Shown: positions 16,945 through 26,962 of the stretch, in pieces
Layout: each line of letters begins with the position of its first letter
Numbering within the stretch: the first letter of the stretch is position 1
Source of the DNA: Ciceribacter sichuanensis
GTDB taxonomy: Bacteria; Pseudomonadota; Alphaproteobacteria; Rhizobiales; Rhizobiaceae
Length of the DNA: 64,000 bases
Direction: 5' to 3'
Assembly (NCBI RefSeq): GCF_024055605.1
Contig: NZ_JAMXLX010000002.1
Location: 124,001-188,000, forward strand
The notes under the pieces: generated by a model
Database searches by the model: none
Told to the model about the DNA's origin: nothing
The model's input: the letters and a program-made list of their open reading frames with translations, nothing else
Made by a program: the position numbers and the translations under genes

Positions 16945-18159
16945 ATGAGCAAGATCAAGGTAGCCAACCCGGTCGTCGATCTCGACGGCGATGAGATGAC
17001 ACGCATCATCTGGCAGTTCATCAAGGACAAGCTGATCCTGCCTTATCTTGACCTGCAGATCGAATATTACGACCTCTCCGTCGAGAACCGCGACGCCACC
17101 AACGACCAAGTGACCGTAGACGCCGCCAACGCCATCAAGAAGCACGGCGTCGGCATCAAGTGCGCGACCATCACTCCGGACGAAGCACGCGTCAAGGAAT
17201 TCAACCTCAAGGAAATGTGGAAGAGCCCGAACGGCACCATCCGCAACATCCTCGGCGGCGTGATCTTCCGCGAACCGATCATCTGCAAGAACGTTCCGCG
17301 CCTGGTTCCCGGCTGGACCAAGCCGATCGTCGTCGGCCGCCACGCCTTCGGCGACCAGTACAAGGCAACCGACTTCAAGTTCCCCGGCAAGGGCACACTG
17401 ACCATCAAGTTCGTCGGCGAAGACGGCCAGACGATCGAGAAGGAAGTCTACAAGGCTCCGGGCGCCGGCGTGGCTCTCGCCATGTACAACCTCGACGAAT
17501 CGATCCGCGAATTCGCCCGTGCCTCGATGATGTACGGCCTGATGCGCAAGTGGCCGGTCTACCTGTCGACCAAGAACACCATCCTCAAGGCCTATGACGG
17601 CCGCTTCAAGGATATCTTCGAGGAAGTCTACCAGGCTGAGTTCAAGGCCAAGTTCGACGAAATCGGCATCACCTACGAACACCGCCTGATCGACGACATG
17701 GTCGCCTCGGCGCTCAAGTGGTCCGGCGGCTACATCTGGGCCTGCAAGAACTACGACGGCGACGTTCAGTCCGACACTGTCGCTCAGGGCTTCGGCTCGC
17801 TCGGCCTGATGACCTCCGTTCTGCTCACCCCCGATGGCAAGACCGTCGAGGCCGAAGCTGCCCACGGCACGGTGACCCGTCACTACCGCCAGCACCAGAA
17901 GGGTCAGGAAACCTCGACCAACTCGATCGCCTCGATCTTCGCCTGGACCCGCGGTCTCGCTCACCGCGCCAAGCTGGACGACAACGCCGATCTCGCGAAG
18001 TTCGCCACCACCCTGGAAAAGGTCTGCATCGAAACCGTCGAATCCGGCTTCATGACCAAGGACCTGGCCCTGCTCATCGGTCCCGATCAGCCGTGGCTCT
18101 CCACCACCGCCTTCCTCGACAAGATCGACGAAAACCTCCAGAAGGCCATGGCCGCCTGA
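16945..18159 (+). CDS. icd: Isocitrate dehydrogenase (NADP+)
   Basis: The 404-residue enzyme is the eukaryote-like homodimeric NADP-IDH typical of rhizobia, which decarboxylates isocitrate to 2-oxoglutarate in the TCA cycle. Landmarks are [16 protein letters not shown] at the N-terminus, the substrate-binding [22 protein letters not shown], the IDDMVA metal site and the [12 protein letters not shown] coenzyme loop. It is a single gene closed by a strong terminator. Confidence 0.97.
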   Translation: MSKIKVANPVVDLDGDEMTRIIWQFIKDKLILPYLDLQIEYYDLSVENRDATNDQVTVDAANAIKKHGVGIKCATITPDEARVKEFNLKEMWKSPNGTIRNILGGVIFREPIICKNVPRLVPGWTKPIVVGRHAFGDQYKATDFKFPGKGTLTIKFVGEDGQTIEKEVYKAPGAGVALAMYNLDESIREFARASMMYGLMRKWPVYLSTKNTILKAYDGRFKDIFEEVYQAEFKAKFDEIGITYEHRLIDDMVASALKWSGGYIWACKNYDGDVQSDTVAQGFGSLGLMTSVLLTPDGKTVEAEAAHGTVTRHYRQHQKGQETSTNSIASIFAWTRGLAHRAKLDDNADLAKFATTLEKVCIETVESGFMTKDLALLIGPDQPWLSTTAFLDKIDENLQKAMAA

Positions 18160-18186
18160 GGTTTAAGCCCTATCGCTTTCGACGAG

Positions 18187-18212
18187 AAACCCGGCCTAGC
18201 GCCGGGTTTTTT
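18187..18212 (+). terminator. Intrinsic terminator of icd
   Basis: A stem ACCCGGC/GCCGGGT (18189-18207) with a 5-base loop is followed by six T residues, 28 bp after the icd stop codon. Confidence 0.88.
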
Positions 18213-18372
18213 CGTTCTGGAGTCCTAAGTTTCTCCCCGTCAGAAGACTATGGAGTTCCGTCAAATGCCGGCCACATGACCGTGGCAACATCTTCGGCAT
18301 GGCGTCAGGCGAGGTTCGTTGACACGGCAGACAAACGAACATAGCATGAACAAAAAAGGAGGGAGGAGCAGC

Positions 18373-18999
18373 GTGAGCGAAATCGTTTTCTATACCAATC
18401 CGATGTCGCGCGGACGCATTGTCCGCTGGATGCTGGAAGAGACGGGCGTTCCCTATCGCACGGAGATCGTTCCCTTTGGCCAGCCTATGAAGAACGAGGC
18501 CTATTGCTCCATCAATCCGATGGGCAAGGTGCCGTCGATCGTGCATCGCCAGAAAGTCGTGACCGAGTGCGCGGCAATCTGCGCCTATCTCGCCGACGCC
18601 TTTCCCCAGGCGGGCCTTGCCCCGCCCACCATGGATCGAGCCGACTATTACCGCTGGATGTTCTTTGCCGCCGGTCCGCTGGAGGCCGCCGTCTCCAACC
18701 GCGCGCTTGGTTTTGTCGTGCCGGAAGACCGTCGCCGCATGGTCGGCTACGGCTCGTACGACGACGTGATGGCCACGCTCGAAAAGGCCGTCAGCAGCAG
18801 CGCTTACATTGCGGGCGAACGCTTCACCGCAGCAGACGTCTATGTCGGTTCCCACATCGGCTGGGGTCTGCAATTCGGCTCGATCGAAAAGCGGCCCGCA
18901 TTCGTCGACTATCTCGGACGCCTCAGCCAGCGTCAGGCCTATCAGCGCGCTGTAGAGCTGGACAATACCGCGATGGCAGCCCTGCAGAAGACTGCATGA
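18373..18999 (+). CDS. Glutathione S-transferase family protein
   Basis: A protein of 208 residues with an N-terminal thioredoxin-like GST domain (EIVFYTNPMSRGRIVRWML, with the cis-Pro in GKVPSIV and the ECAAICAYLADAFP helix) and an all-helical C-terminal domain carrying the ERFTAADVYVGSHIGWG N-capping motif. Members conjugate or reduce substrates with glutathione; the substrate is unknown. I start at GTG 18373 because it follows an exceptionally strong GGAGGGAGGAG site; an earlier in-frame ATG at 18346 would add nine residues. Confidence 0.88.
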   Translation: MSEIVFYTNPMSRGRIVRWMLEETGVPYRTEIVPFGQPMKNEAYCSINPMGKVPSIVHRQKVVTECAAICAYLADAFPQAGLAPPTMDRADYYRWMFFAAGPLEAAVSNRALGFVVPEDRRRMVGYGSYDDVMATLEKAVSSSAYIAGERFTAADVYVGSHIGWGLQFGSIEKRPAFVDYLGRLSQRQAYQRAVELDNTAMAALQKTA

Positions 19000-19035
19000 C
19001 TCCTTCGCGGTGTCGCTGATCGAAAAAGTGTGCCG

Positions 19036-19785
19036 TCAGGTGGAAGCAGCCGGCTTCAGCGGCAGACAGATCTCGGTCAGAAGTTCGGTTGGAGGAACCT
19101 CACGGGGATTGTTGAGGTAAATCTCGAAAACCGGCGCATCGCGAACGTCCCTGCCCGACTTGCGCAGCCACTCGCCATAAAGCCAGCGATAGGCAAAACG
19201 CATGTCGGCATAGGGCCCCTTGTGCAAAAGGACGGCACACTCCCCGCCTTCGACCATTGCGCTCTGCAATGGAGGATCGACTGCCACCCGACCGCCGTTG
19301 GTCACGCAGGCGAGCGATCGCAATTCGCTTTCCGCCACGCTTTCCGGATCGCTGTAATAGATCGCCAGCATCCGCGCTGCAGGATCGGCTAGATTTCGGC
19401 TGAACAACGTGCCGAAAAGCTGCTCGAAGGCCTTGCCGATTTCCATATAGGCGCCACGATGGGCAACGCCGATCACCGGCGTTTCGTCTGATGTTCTCAA
19501 TGTCACGTCATACATAACCCGATCCTCCTTCTCATGGACCATCTGGAACGTCTGATGGCTCCCCTCCTTCCGGTATCGCGCTGGTGGCAGACCATAGGCC
19601 GCTTTGAAGATGCGATTGAACGACTGGAGATTGGGATAGCCGCAGCGGCGGGCGATCAACGAGACGGAACGGTCGGATGCAGCAAGTTCAGCTGCAGCGC
19701 GCTGCAGCCGCAGGCGCTTGACCGTTGCAGCCAGCGTCTTACCATGCACCGCACGATAGATGCGGTGCCAGTGATAGGGTGACAT
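19036..19785 (-). CDS. AraC family regulator with GyrI-like domain, lacking its first helices
   Basis: This 249-residue ORF begins in the middle of the AraC DNA-binding domain (MSPYHWHRIYRAVHG), keeps the second helix-turn-helix (IARRCGYPNLQSFNRIFKAAYG) and has a C-terminal GyrI/effector-binding domain (DETPVIGVAHRGAYMEIG). The missing N-terminal part is encoded in the same frame directly upstream (19786-19902) but is separated by a TAG at 19834-19836. Translation could restart at ATG 19785, which has GGAGG eight bases upstream; the product would lack most of the first helix-turn-helix. It may be a pseudogene or a truncated regulator. Confidence 0.7.
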   Translation of the reverse strand: MSPYHWHRIYRAVHGKTLAATVKRLRLQRAAAELAASDRSVSLIARRCGYPNLQSFNRIFKAAYGLPPARYRKEGSHQTFQMVHEKEDRVMYDVTLRTSDETPVIGVAHRGAYMEIGKAFEQLFGTLFSRNLADPAARMLAIYYSDPESVAESELRSLACVTNGGRVAVDPPLQSAMVEGGECAVLLHKGPYADMRFAYRWLYGEWLRKSGRDVRDAPVFEIYLNNPREVPPTELLTEICLPLKPAAST

Positions 19786-19902
19786 GCAGGCGACCTCCGC
19801 GAGCCGGTCGCTATCGAGTTCTTCGTCCAGATGCTAGTAGATATGGCTCGAAACCCTCAGCAGTCTGCTTTCGTAGGTCCCCCAGATGTCCGCTTTCGTC
19901 AT
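19786..19902 (-). pseudogene. Severed N-terminus of the AraC regulator (in-frame TAG)
   Basis: From ATG 19902 the frame reads MTKADIWGTYESRLLRVSSH, then IY, a TAG (19836-19834), then HLDEELDSDRLAEVAC running straight into MSPYHWHR of the downstream ORF. This is the expected N-terminal 39 residues of an AraC/GyrI protein, giving 288 codons in total. The single stop replaces one codon in helix 1; no frameshift is needed. The ribosome site at 19902 is weak. Confidence 0.75.
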
Positions 19903-20098
19903 TTTTTCCGTCTGTTGATCGTGGTGCCGTTGCGGCGGAGAATGAAGCACAGGCCGGTTTGACAAATCCTGCTTTATATTTCCTGACGTTCGTCAAATAC
20001 GGCCGACCGTCGATTTGCGATTGCGCGGACTCGGGTTACCAATTGGAATCGCCGGGAACGGCGTCGTTCTCAATCATTCTTTGCATCGGCGGACCATC

Positions 20099-21736
20099 GT
20101 GAACAGTGAATTCCAGCCAAAGCTGATCAGCGTTCTTGCCGAAGGATACGGCTTCGCCCGCCTGAAGGCGGACGCCATTGCCGGCCTGACGGTCGCAATC
20201 GTCGCCTTGCCCCTCTCCATGGCGATTGCCATAGCATCCGGCGTCACACCGGACCGGGGGCTTTTCACTGCCATCGTCGGCGGTTTTCTTGTCTCGGCGC
20301 TCGGCGGCAGCCGTCACCAGATCGGCGGACCGGCCGGCGCCTTCATTGTGCTGGTTGCGGCGACCGTCACGGCGCACGGTATCGACGGACTGCTGCTGGC
20401 AACGGCGATGGCCGGCCTCTTCCTCGTGCTGGCGGGCCTGCTGCGGCTTGGCGACTATGTGAAATTCATTCCCTATCCCGTGACGGTCGGCTTCACCGCC
20501 GGCATTGCCGTCATCATCTTTTCCAGCCAGATCACCGAACTTCTCGGTCTTACCCTACCCGCAAGGGAGCCCGGACCGCTTGTCGAAAAACTGCCGGTGC
20601 TGGCCAGCGCCCTTCCAACTCTCAACCCGGCCGCGGCTACCGTCGCATTTCTGACGATCGCGACCATCCTCATCCTTCGCAGGTTTCGCCCGTCCTGGCC
20701 GGGGCTGCTGATCGCCGTCGGTGTCGCATCCCTTGCCGCAACTCTGCTGAACCTGCCGGTGGAAACCATCGGAACGCGCTTCGGCGGCATACCCCGCAGC
20801 CTGCCGGTTCCCCATCTACCATCGTTTTCGCCCGAGCTTGCGCAGGCAGTATTGCCTGACGCCATCGCCTTCGCATTGCTCGGTGCGATCGAGTCTCTGC
20901 TGTCCGCCGTCGTGGCAGATGGCATGACCGGGCGCCGGCATCGCTCCAACATCGAACTCATCGGCCAGGGCGTGGCCAATATCGGTTCGGCCCTCTTCGG
21001 CGGCATGTGCGTCACGGGCACCATCGCGCGCACCGCAACCAATGTCCGCGCCGGCGGGACCAGCCCGTTCTCGGGCATTCTGCATGCCGTCTTCCTGCTG
21101 GTCTTCATGGCGTTGGCAGCGCCGCTCGCCAGCTATATACCGCTGGCATCGCTCGCGGGTGTGCTGGCGATCGTTTCGTGGAACATGGTCGAAAGGCCCG
21201 CCTTCGCCGCCCTGCTCAGGTCGTCGCGCGGTGACGCGGTCGTTCTGCTGGCAACCTTCCTGCTGGTGATCTTCCGTGACCTGACCGAAGGCATTGTCGT
21301 CGGCTTCACCTTGGGCGCGTTGCTTTTCATCAACCGCATGAGCAAGAGCGTAACGGTCGTGCCTCACGAGGAAGAATCGGAGCACCCGCTGAAGAATACC
21401 GACCCCGACACGGTGGTCTACCGGATCGGTGGCGCCTTCTTCTTCGGCGCAGCCGCAACCGTGGGCTCGGTTCTCGACCGGATCGCGGACCGGTACCACA
21501 ACCTCGTTCTGGATTGTTCCGCGGTTTCCTTCATGGATTCGACAGCGGCCAACGTCATTGCCGGCACGATCCGGAAGGCGGAGAGAGCTGGTGTGCGCGT
21601 CTTCATCGCCGGTGCCAATCCGGACTTCAGGCACCTTCTGGAAACCCACGAGGTGAGAAGTCCCGAAGTCGAATATGTCGAGACCATCAAGGCCGCCCGA
21701 ACACTGATCCGTGAGGTACGACCACCGGAAGCCTGA
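20099..21736 (+). CDS. SulP family anion transporter with STAS domain
   Basis: A protein of about 545 residues with the SLC26/SulP membrane domain (DAIAGLTVAIVALPLSMAIAI in TM1, then GGSRHQIGGPAGAFIVL in TM3, 10-14 TM segments in all) and a C-terminal STAS domain from about residue 440 (LVLDCSAVSFMDSTAANVI). These proteins carry sulfate, bicarbonate or dicarboxylates across the inner membrane; the substrate is open. GTG 20099 follows GGCGGA; the frame is open further upstream to 20015 but that part is not family-like. It is divergent from the AraC regulator. Confidence 0.9.
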   Translation: MNSEFQPKLISVLAEGYGFARLKADAIAGLTVAIVALPLSMAIAIASGVTPDRGLFTAIVGGFLVSALGGSRHQIGGPAGAFIVLVAATVTAHGIDGLLLATAMAGLFLVLAGLLRLGDYVKFIPYPVTVGFTAGIAVIIFSSQITELLGLTLPAREPGPLVEKLPVLASALPTLNPAAATVAFLTIATILILRRFRPSWPGLLIAVGVASLAATLLNLPVETIGTRFGGIPRSLPVPHLPSFSPELAQAVLPDAIAFALLGAIESLLSAVVADGMTGRRHRSNIELIGQGVANIGSALFGGMCVTGTIARTATNVRAGGTSPFSGILHAVFLLVFMALAAPLASYIPLASLAGVLAIVSWNMVERPAFAALLRSSRGDAVVLLATFLLVIFRDLTEGIVVGFTLGALLFINRMSKSVTVVPHEEESEHPLKNTDPDTVVYRIGGAFFFGAAATVGSVLDRIADRYHNLVLDCSAVSFMDSTAANVIAGTIRKAERAGVRVFIAGANPDFRHLLETHEVRSPEVEYVETIKAARTLIREVRPPEA

Positions 21737-21771
21737 AACTCTCGAGCCAGAGGCGGTTCCTCCTCAAGCAA

Positions 21772-21798
21772 AAGGGCGCGGAAACTGTCCGCGCCCTT
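21772..21798. terminator. Hairpin between convergent sulP-type gene and alaS
   Basis: An 11-bp stem (AAGGGCGCGGA/TCCGCGCCCTT) with a 5-base loop. The minus-strand reading is followed by TTTT, the plus strand by only scattered T residues, so it suits alaS better, but it may serve both. Confidence 0.7.
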
Positions 21799-21845
21799 CC
21801 GGCATTTCATTTCTGGGGCATCCTCCCGCAAGGGAAACCAGCCGT

Positions 21846-24509
21846 TCAGCCAGCCAGTGCGGTCGCGACGGCCTCAATTGCCGCATCCGCCTTGTCGCCG
21901 TCGGGACCGCCAGCCTGAGCCATGTCCGGCCGGCCGCCGCCGCCCTTGCCGCCAACGACGGCAGCAGCGACGCGAACGAGATCCACGGCGCTGAACCGTC
22001 CTGCGAGATCGGCGGTCACGCCGACGACAACGCTGGCCTTGCCGTCTTCCGAAACGCCGATCAGCGTGATGACACCCGATCCGAGCCCGGCCTTGCTCTC
22101 ATCGACGAGGCCCTTCAGATCCTTGGCATCCACGCCCTTCAGCACCTTGCCGAGGAAACGGGTGCCTGCGACATCGCGAGCACCTTCATCGGCAGCAGCC
22201 TGACCGCTGCCGCCCATGGCGAGCTTGCGCTTGGCGTCGGCCAGTTCGCGCTCCAGCTTGCGCCGTTCATCGACCAGTGCCTCGACGCGCGAAACGACAT
22301 CGCCCGGCTGAACCTTCAGTGCCGTGGCAAGCTGCTTCACCCGCTCGTCCTGCTCGGAGAGATAGGCGCGCGCCGCCTCACCGGTCAGCGCCTCGATGCG
22401 GCGCACGCCAGCGCCAACCGCGCTGTCCGACAGGATCCGGACGAGGCCGATATCGCCGGTTGCGGTGACATGGGTACCGCCGCAAAGTTCGACGGAATAG
22501 GGCTTTCCGGCCTTCGGACCATGGACCGCAGTGCCCATCGACACCACGCGGACTTCATCGCCGTACTTTTCACCAAAGAGGGCCATGGCACCTTCGGCAA
22601 TGGCGTCATCGACGCTCATCAGACGGGTGGTAACCGGCGCGTTCTGGATGACGATCTCGTTGGCCATCTCTTCGACGACCTTGAGTTCTTCCGCCGAGAT
22701 CGGCTTCGGATGAGAAACGTCGAAACGCAGACGCTCGGGCGCAACCAGCGAACCCTTCTGCGCTACGTGGGTGCCGAGAACCTCGCGCAACGCCTCGTGG
22801 ATCAGATGGGTCGCTGAATGGTTGGAACGCAAACGCGAGCGGCGGGCGTGATCGACCGTCAGGCTGACGGCGTCGCCGACGCGGATCGTGCCGTCCGAGA
22901 CTTCGGCAATATGTACGAAAAGGCCTTCGCCCTTCTTCTGAACGTCGGAAACGGAGAGGCTTGCAGTATCGCTTGCGATCTTGCCGGCATCGCCCATCTG
23001 GCCACCCGACTCGCCGTAGAACGGGGTCTGGTTGACGATCACCTGGACAGCATCGCCCTTGGAGGCGCTATCGACGGCGACGCCATCCTTGACGATTGCC
23101 AGCACCTGGCCTTCAGCCACCTCGGAGGAATAGCCGAGGAACTCCGTCGCGCCATGCTTTTCCTTCAGCTCGAACCAGATGGTTTCGGTAGCCTTGTCGC
23201 CGGACCCGGCCCAATGGGCACGCGCTTCCGCCTTCTGGCGCTGCATGGCGTCGTTGAATCCGGTGATGTCGACACCGATGCCACGGGCGCGCAGCGCATC
23301 CTGTGTCAGGTCGAGTGGGAAGCCATAGGTGTCGTAGAGCTTGAAGACGGTCTCGCCATCGAGGCTATCGCCCTTCTTCAGGTCGCTGGTCGCGTCCGAA
23401 AGCAGCGAGAGGCCGCGCTCCAACGTCTTGCGGAATCGGGTTTCCTCAAGCTTCAGCGTTTCGGAGATCAGCGCCTCGGCGCGCACCAGTTCGGGATAGG
23501 CGCGGCCCATCTGCTGAACCAGCGTCGGCAGCAGCTTGTAGATGACCGGTTCACGCGCACCGAGGAGCTCGGCATGACGCATGGCGCGGCGCATGATACG
23601 GCGAAGCACATAGCCGCGGCCTTCGTTCGACGGCAGCACGCCGTCGGCGATCAGGAAGGCAGAGGAACGCAGGTGGTCGGCGATGACCCGGTGGCTTGCC
23701 CGGCGCTCGCCCTCGGCCTTGACGCCGGTGAGTTCGACCGAAGCCTCGATCAATGCGCGGAACAGGTCGATGTCGTAATTGTCATGCTTGCCCTGCAGAA
23801 CGGCGGCAACGCGCTCGAGGCCCATGCCCGTGTCGATCGACGGACGCGGAAGGTCGACGCGCTCCTCCTTCGTGATCTGCTCGTACTGCATGAAGACGAG
23901 GTTCCAGATCTCGATGAAGCGATCGCCATCCTCTTCCGGCGAGCCGGGAGGACCGCCCCAGATATGGTCGCCATGGTCGTAGAAGATTTCCGAGCAAGGA
24001 CCGCAGGGGCCGGTATCGCCCATGGCCCAGAAGTTGTCACTCGTCGGAATGCGGATGATCTTCTCGTCGGAAAGGCCGGCGATCTTCTTCCACAGGCCGA
24101 AAGCCTCGTCGTCGGTATGGTAGACGGTGACCAGCAGGCGATTGCGGTCGAGACCGAATTCCTTGGTAATCAGGCTCCAGGCAAGCTCGATGGCGCGTTC
24201 CTTGAAGTAATCGCCGAAGGAGAAGTTGCCGAGCATTTCGAAGAAGGTGTGGTGACGCGCAGTGTAGCCCACATTATCGAGGTCGTTGTGCTTGCCGCCC
24301 GCGCGCACGCATTTCTGTGCCGTCGCGGCCGTAGAATACGGACGCTGTTCAAGGCCGGTAAAGACGTTCTTGAACTGCACCATGCCGGCATTGGTGAACA
24401 TCAGCGTCGGGTCGTTGCGCGGCACCAACGGGCTGGATGAAACGACTTCGTGGCCGTTGGTCTTGAAATATTCGAGGAAAGTCGACCGGATGTCGTTTAC
24501 GCCGCTCAT
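21846..24509 (-). CDS. alaS: Alanyl-tRNA synthetase
   Basis: The 887-residue class II synthetase charges tRNA-Ala and edits mischarged Ser/Gly. Domains in order: the catalytic core ([41 protein letters not shown]), the tRNA-recognition domain, the editing domain with its zinc-binding [11 protein letters not shown] and CGGTHV motifs, and a C-terminal oligomerisation region rich in Gly ([16 protein letters not shown]). I start at ATG 24509 ([11 protein letters not shown]); a longer in-frame ORF to 24653 has no family-like sequence. It lies downstream of recA, behind a terminator. Confidence 0.97.
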   Translation of the reverse strand: MSGVNDIRSTFLEYFKTNGHEVVSSSPLVPRNDPTLMFTNAGMVQFKNVFTGLEQRPYSTAATAQKCVRAGGKHNDLDNVGYTARHHTFFEMLGNFSFGDYFKERAIELAWSLITKEFGLDRNRLLVTVYHTDDEAFGLWKKIAGLSDEKIIRIPTSDNFWAMGDTGPCGPCSEIFYDHGDHIWGGPPGSPEEDGDRFIEIWNLVFMQYEQITKEERVDLPRPSIDTGMGLERVAAVLQGKHDNYDIDLFRALIEASVELTGVKAEGERRASHRVIADHLRSSAFLIADGVLPSNEGRGYVLRRIMRRAMRHAELLGAREPVIYKLLPTLVQQMGRAYPELVRAEALISETLKLEETRFRKTLERGLSLLSDATSDLKKGDSLDGETVFKLYDTYGFPLDLTQDALRARGIGVDITGFNDAMQRQKAEARAHWAGSGDKATETIWFELKEKHGATEFLGYSSEVAEGQVLAIVKDGVAVDSASKGDAVQVIVNQTPFYGESGGQMGDAGKIASDTASLSVSDVQKKGEGLFVHIAEVSDGTIRVGDAVSLTVDHARRSRLRSNHSATHLIHEALREVLGTHVAQKGSLVAPERLRFDVSHPKPISAEELKVVEEMANEIVIQNAPVTTRLMSVDDAIAEGAMALFGEKYGDEVRVVSMGTAVHGPKAGKPYSVELCGGTHVTATGDIGLVRILSDSAVGAGVRRIEALTGEAARAYLSEQDERVKQLATALKVQPGDVVSRVEALVDERRKLERELADAKRKLAMGGSGQAAADEGARDVAGTRFLGKVLKGVDAKDLKGLVDESKAGLGSGVITLIGVSEDGKASVVVGVTADLAGRFSAVDLVRVAAAVVGGKGGGGRPDMAQAGGPDGDKADAAIEAVATALAG

Positions 24510-24598
24510 GTCACGCCCTTCATTCACGCCGGAATCCGGCCATTCGCGAAAATCAATGGCTTTTATCGTCCGGAATCCCCACTGTCCAGCCGCCCGAC

Positions 24599-24636
24599 GT
24601 AAAACCGGCCGCACCTCGCAAGAGATGCAGCCGGCA
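24599..24636 (-). terminator. Intrinsic terminator of recA
   Basis: On the minus strand a long stem (CCGGCTGCATCTC pairing with GAGGTGCGGCCGG, two mismatches) is followed by TTTTA, about 30 bp past the recA stop. Confidence 0.8.
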
Positions 24637-24664
24637 AAGAAATCAAAACGCAAAAACGAGGGGC

Positions 24665-25747
24665 TTATTCGTCTGCGCCGTCGCCGTCGTTTGCATCAGG
24701 GCCACCGTTCTGCAGGCTCTCGGCAATGAGACCGGCATTCTGGCGAAGCGCCATTTCAATCTCCTGGGCAAGCGCCGGATTGTCACGCAGGAACAGCTTG
24801 GCGTTTTCACGCCCCTGCCCCAGACGCTGGCTATTGTAGGAGAACCAGGCGCCCGACTTTTCGACGATACCGCCCTTGACCCCGAGATCGATGAGTTCAC
24901 CGGTCTTGGAAACACCCTCGCCATACATGATGTCGAATTCGACCTGCTTGAAGGGAGGCGCCATCTTGTTCTTGACGACCTTGACGCGGGTCTGGTTGCC
25001 GATGACCTCTTCGCGCTCCTTGACCGCACCGATACGGCGGATATCGAGGCGCACGGAAGCGTAGAATTTCAGCGCATTACCGCCAGTGGTGGTTTCCGGC
25101 GAGCCGAACATGACGCCGATTTTCATGCGGATCTGGTTGATGAAGATGACCATGCAGTTCGAACGGGAGATCGACGCGGTCAGCTTGCGAAGCGCCTGGC
25201 TCATGAGGCGCGCCTGAAGACCTGGCAGGTTATCGCCCATCTCACCTTCGATTTCGGCACGCGGCGTAAGAGCCGCGACCGAGTCGATGACGAGCACATC
25301 GACGGCACCGGAACGCACGAGCGTATCGGTGATTTCGAGAGCCTGCTCGCCGGTATCGGGCTGGGAGATCAGAAGGTTCTGCAAGTCGACACCGAGCTTG
25401 CGGGCATAGACCGGATCGAGCGCATGTTCTGCATCGACGAAGGCGCAGATGCCGCCCTTTTTCTGGGCTTCGGCAATCGTCTGCAACGCGAGCGTCGTCT
25501 TGCCGGAGCTTTCCGGACCGTAGATTTCAATGATACGCCCCTTCGGCAATCCGCCGACGCCGAGAGCAATGTCGAGACCGAGAGAGCCAGTCGAAACCGT
25601 TTCGATTTCGACCACGCTCTCGTTCGCGCCGAGCTTCATGATAGAGCCCTTGCCGAACGACCGTTCGATCTGAGAGAGCGCTGCTTCCAATGCCTTGCTT
25701 TTGTCCACCGATTTGTCCTCTACGAGCCGCAAAGAATTTTGTGCCAT
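24665..25747 (-). CDS. recA: Recombinase RecA
   Basis: The 360-residue protein is RecA: it forms the ATP-dependent filament on ssDNA for homologous recombination and stimulates LexA self-cleavage. Seen are the Walker [13 protein letters not shown] (around residue 76), the [12 protein letters not shown] stretch, loop L1/L2 region ([33 protein letters not shown]) and the acidic C-terminal tail. I start at ATG 25747, which has AGGTGG upstream. A LexA-type box lies 60-75 bp upstream, so it is SOS-induced. Confidence 0.98.
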   Translation of the reverse strand: MAQNSLRLVEDKSVDKSKALEAALSQIERSFGKGSIMKLGANESVVEIETVSTGSLGLDIALGVGGLPKGRIIEIYGPESSGKTTLALQTIAEAQKKGGICAFVDAEHALDPVYARKLGVDLQNLLISQPDTGEQALEITDTLVRSGAVDVLVIDSVAALTPRAEIEGEMGDNLPGLQARLMSQALRKLTASISRSNCMVIFINQIRMKIGVMFGSPETTTGGNALKFYASVRLDIRRIGAVKEREEVIGNQTRVKVVKNKMAPPFKQVEFDIMYGEGVSKTGELIDLGVKGGIVEKSGAWFSYNSQRLGQGRENAKLFLRDNPALAQEIEMALRQNAGLIAESLQNGGPDANDGDGADE

Positions 25748-25806
25748 TCTGTCCACCTTTAGGTTATTGAAGCCGCATAGGCAATGAAGCAGCCGGTGGA
25801 CTGTAT

Positions 25807-25821
25807 GTACACGTTTTGTTC
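25807..25821. promoter_or_regulatory. LexA (SOS) box upstream of recA
   Basis: The sequence GTAC-N7-GTTC (read on the plus strand; GAAC-N7-GTAC toward recA) matches the alphaproteobacterial LexA direct-repeat site GTTC-N7-GTTC with one difference. It lies 60 bp upstream of the recA start codon, where a recA operator is expected. Confidence 0.75.
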
Positions 25822-25989
25822 CATCATGGCAATCCCCTCTCAACAGCATGAATCCATGGGGAATTTCTCAGTGTGTACTTTTTATGTTCCGCCGGTGCGA
25901 AACCTCAGAGCACAGCCTTCCCGATCAACCAGGAATATCTCCTGTCGCGTGCTCGATTCGTCGTTTTCCGACACTCTGGCGATGCCGCT

Positions 25990-26934
25990 ATGACGGTCGA
26001 TATCCTTGTCATCGGCGGCGCCCATATAGACCGTCGCGGTCGTCTCTTCGGGCACACGAAAATGGGTGCGAGCAACCCGGGCCGCTGGATGGAGGAGCCG
26101 GGTGGCGGCGGCTTCAACGCGGCCTGCAACCTCGCCCGTCTCGGCCATTCCGTCCGCCTGATCTCGCCTCGCGGCGGCGATGCGGCCGGTGAGCAGGTCT
26201 CGGCAGCGGCGGAGCGTCTGGGCATCGACGATTGCCCCGTCGTCTTCCTCGATCGGGCAACGCCGAGCTATACGGCTATACTTGAAGACGATGGCAATCT
26301 CGTGATCGCACTTGCCGACATGGCGCTCTATGATCTCTTTTCCGCACGTCGTCTGCGCGCCCGCACGACGCGGGAGAGCCTTGCCGATACCCGAACGATT
26401 CTCTGCGATGCCAACCTGCCGGCCGAGACCATCAGTGCACTGGCAAACTTCGCTGCGTCGAGCGGCGTCCCCCTTTCGGCAATCGCCATTTCCCCCGCCA
26501 AGGCAACGAAACTGCTGCCCGGCCTGCATAACCTCGACCGTGTCTTCATGAACGCCAACGAGGCGGAAGTCATTGCCGGTCGACGCGCGGCCGATCCCGC
26601 CGAATGGCCCCTCCTCCTCAGGAAGGCAGGCCTCAAAGCCGGGACGGTTACCGCCGGCGGAGGCCTCACCATCGCCTTCGATGAGGGCCGAGCCATCGCT
26701 CTTTCCCCCCCGTCGGTCTTCGGCATTGCCGACGTCACCGGCGCGGGCGACGCCTTCGCCGCCGGCTTCCTGTCGGCGCAGCTTGAAGGCGCAGATCTCG
26801 GTCTTGCCCTGCGCACGGGCACTGCGGCTGCGGCGATCACACTGCTTTCACCGTATGCGACAGCCGAAAGCCTGTCCGCAGATCTTCTCGCCACACATCT
26901 GGCTCTTGTGCCGGAACCCGAAATCCTGTCATGA
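25990..26934 (+). CDS. psuK: PfkB family sugar kinase, probable pseudouridine kinase
   Basis: The 314-residue protein has both PfkB/ribokinase signatures: GGGGFNAACNLARLG near residue 37 and DVTGAGDAFAAGFL near residue 251, which holds the catalytic Asp. Pseudouridine kinase makes pseudouridine 5'-phosphate from pseudouridine. The call rests on the gene 28 bp downstream, psuG, with which it forms the complete catabolic pair. I choose ATG 25990; the open frame upstream to 25873 is in the recA promoter region and not kinase-like. Confidence 0.85.
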   Translation: MTVDILVIGGAHIDRRGRLFGHTKMGASNPGRWMEEPGGGGFNAACNLARLGHSVRLISPRGGDAAGEQVSAAAERLGIDDCPVVFLDRATPSYTAILEDDGNLVIALADMALYDLFSARRLRARTTRESLADTRTILCDANLPAETISALANFAASSGVPLSAIAISPAKATKLLPGLHNLDRVFMNANEAEVIAGRRAADPAEWPLLLRKAGLKAGTVTAGGGLTIAFDEGRAIALSPPSVFGIADVTGAGDAFAAGFLSAQLEGADLGLALRTGTAAAAITLLSPYATAESLSADLLATHLALVPEPEILS

Positions 26935-26962
26935 CAACGCCTGGACAATACGGATATCAGTG

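Noticed and set aside
22818..24440. Plus-strand ORF of 540 codons opposite alaS
   Set aside because: Antisense shadow of a conserved synthetase, no motif or ribosome site.
25801..25814. E. coli-type LexA box (CTGT-N8-ACAG) near recA
   Set aside because: The left half CTGTATGTACA is suggestive but the right ACAG is absent; the alphaproteobacterial GTTC-type site overlaps and fits better.
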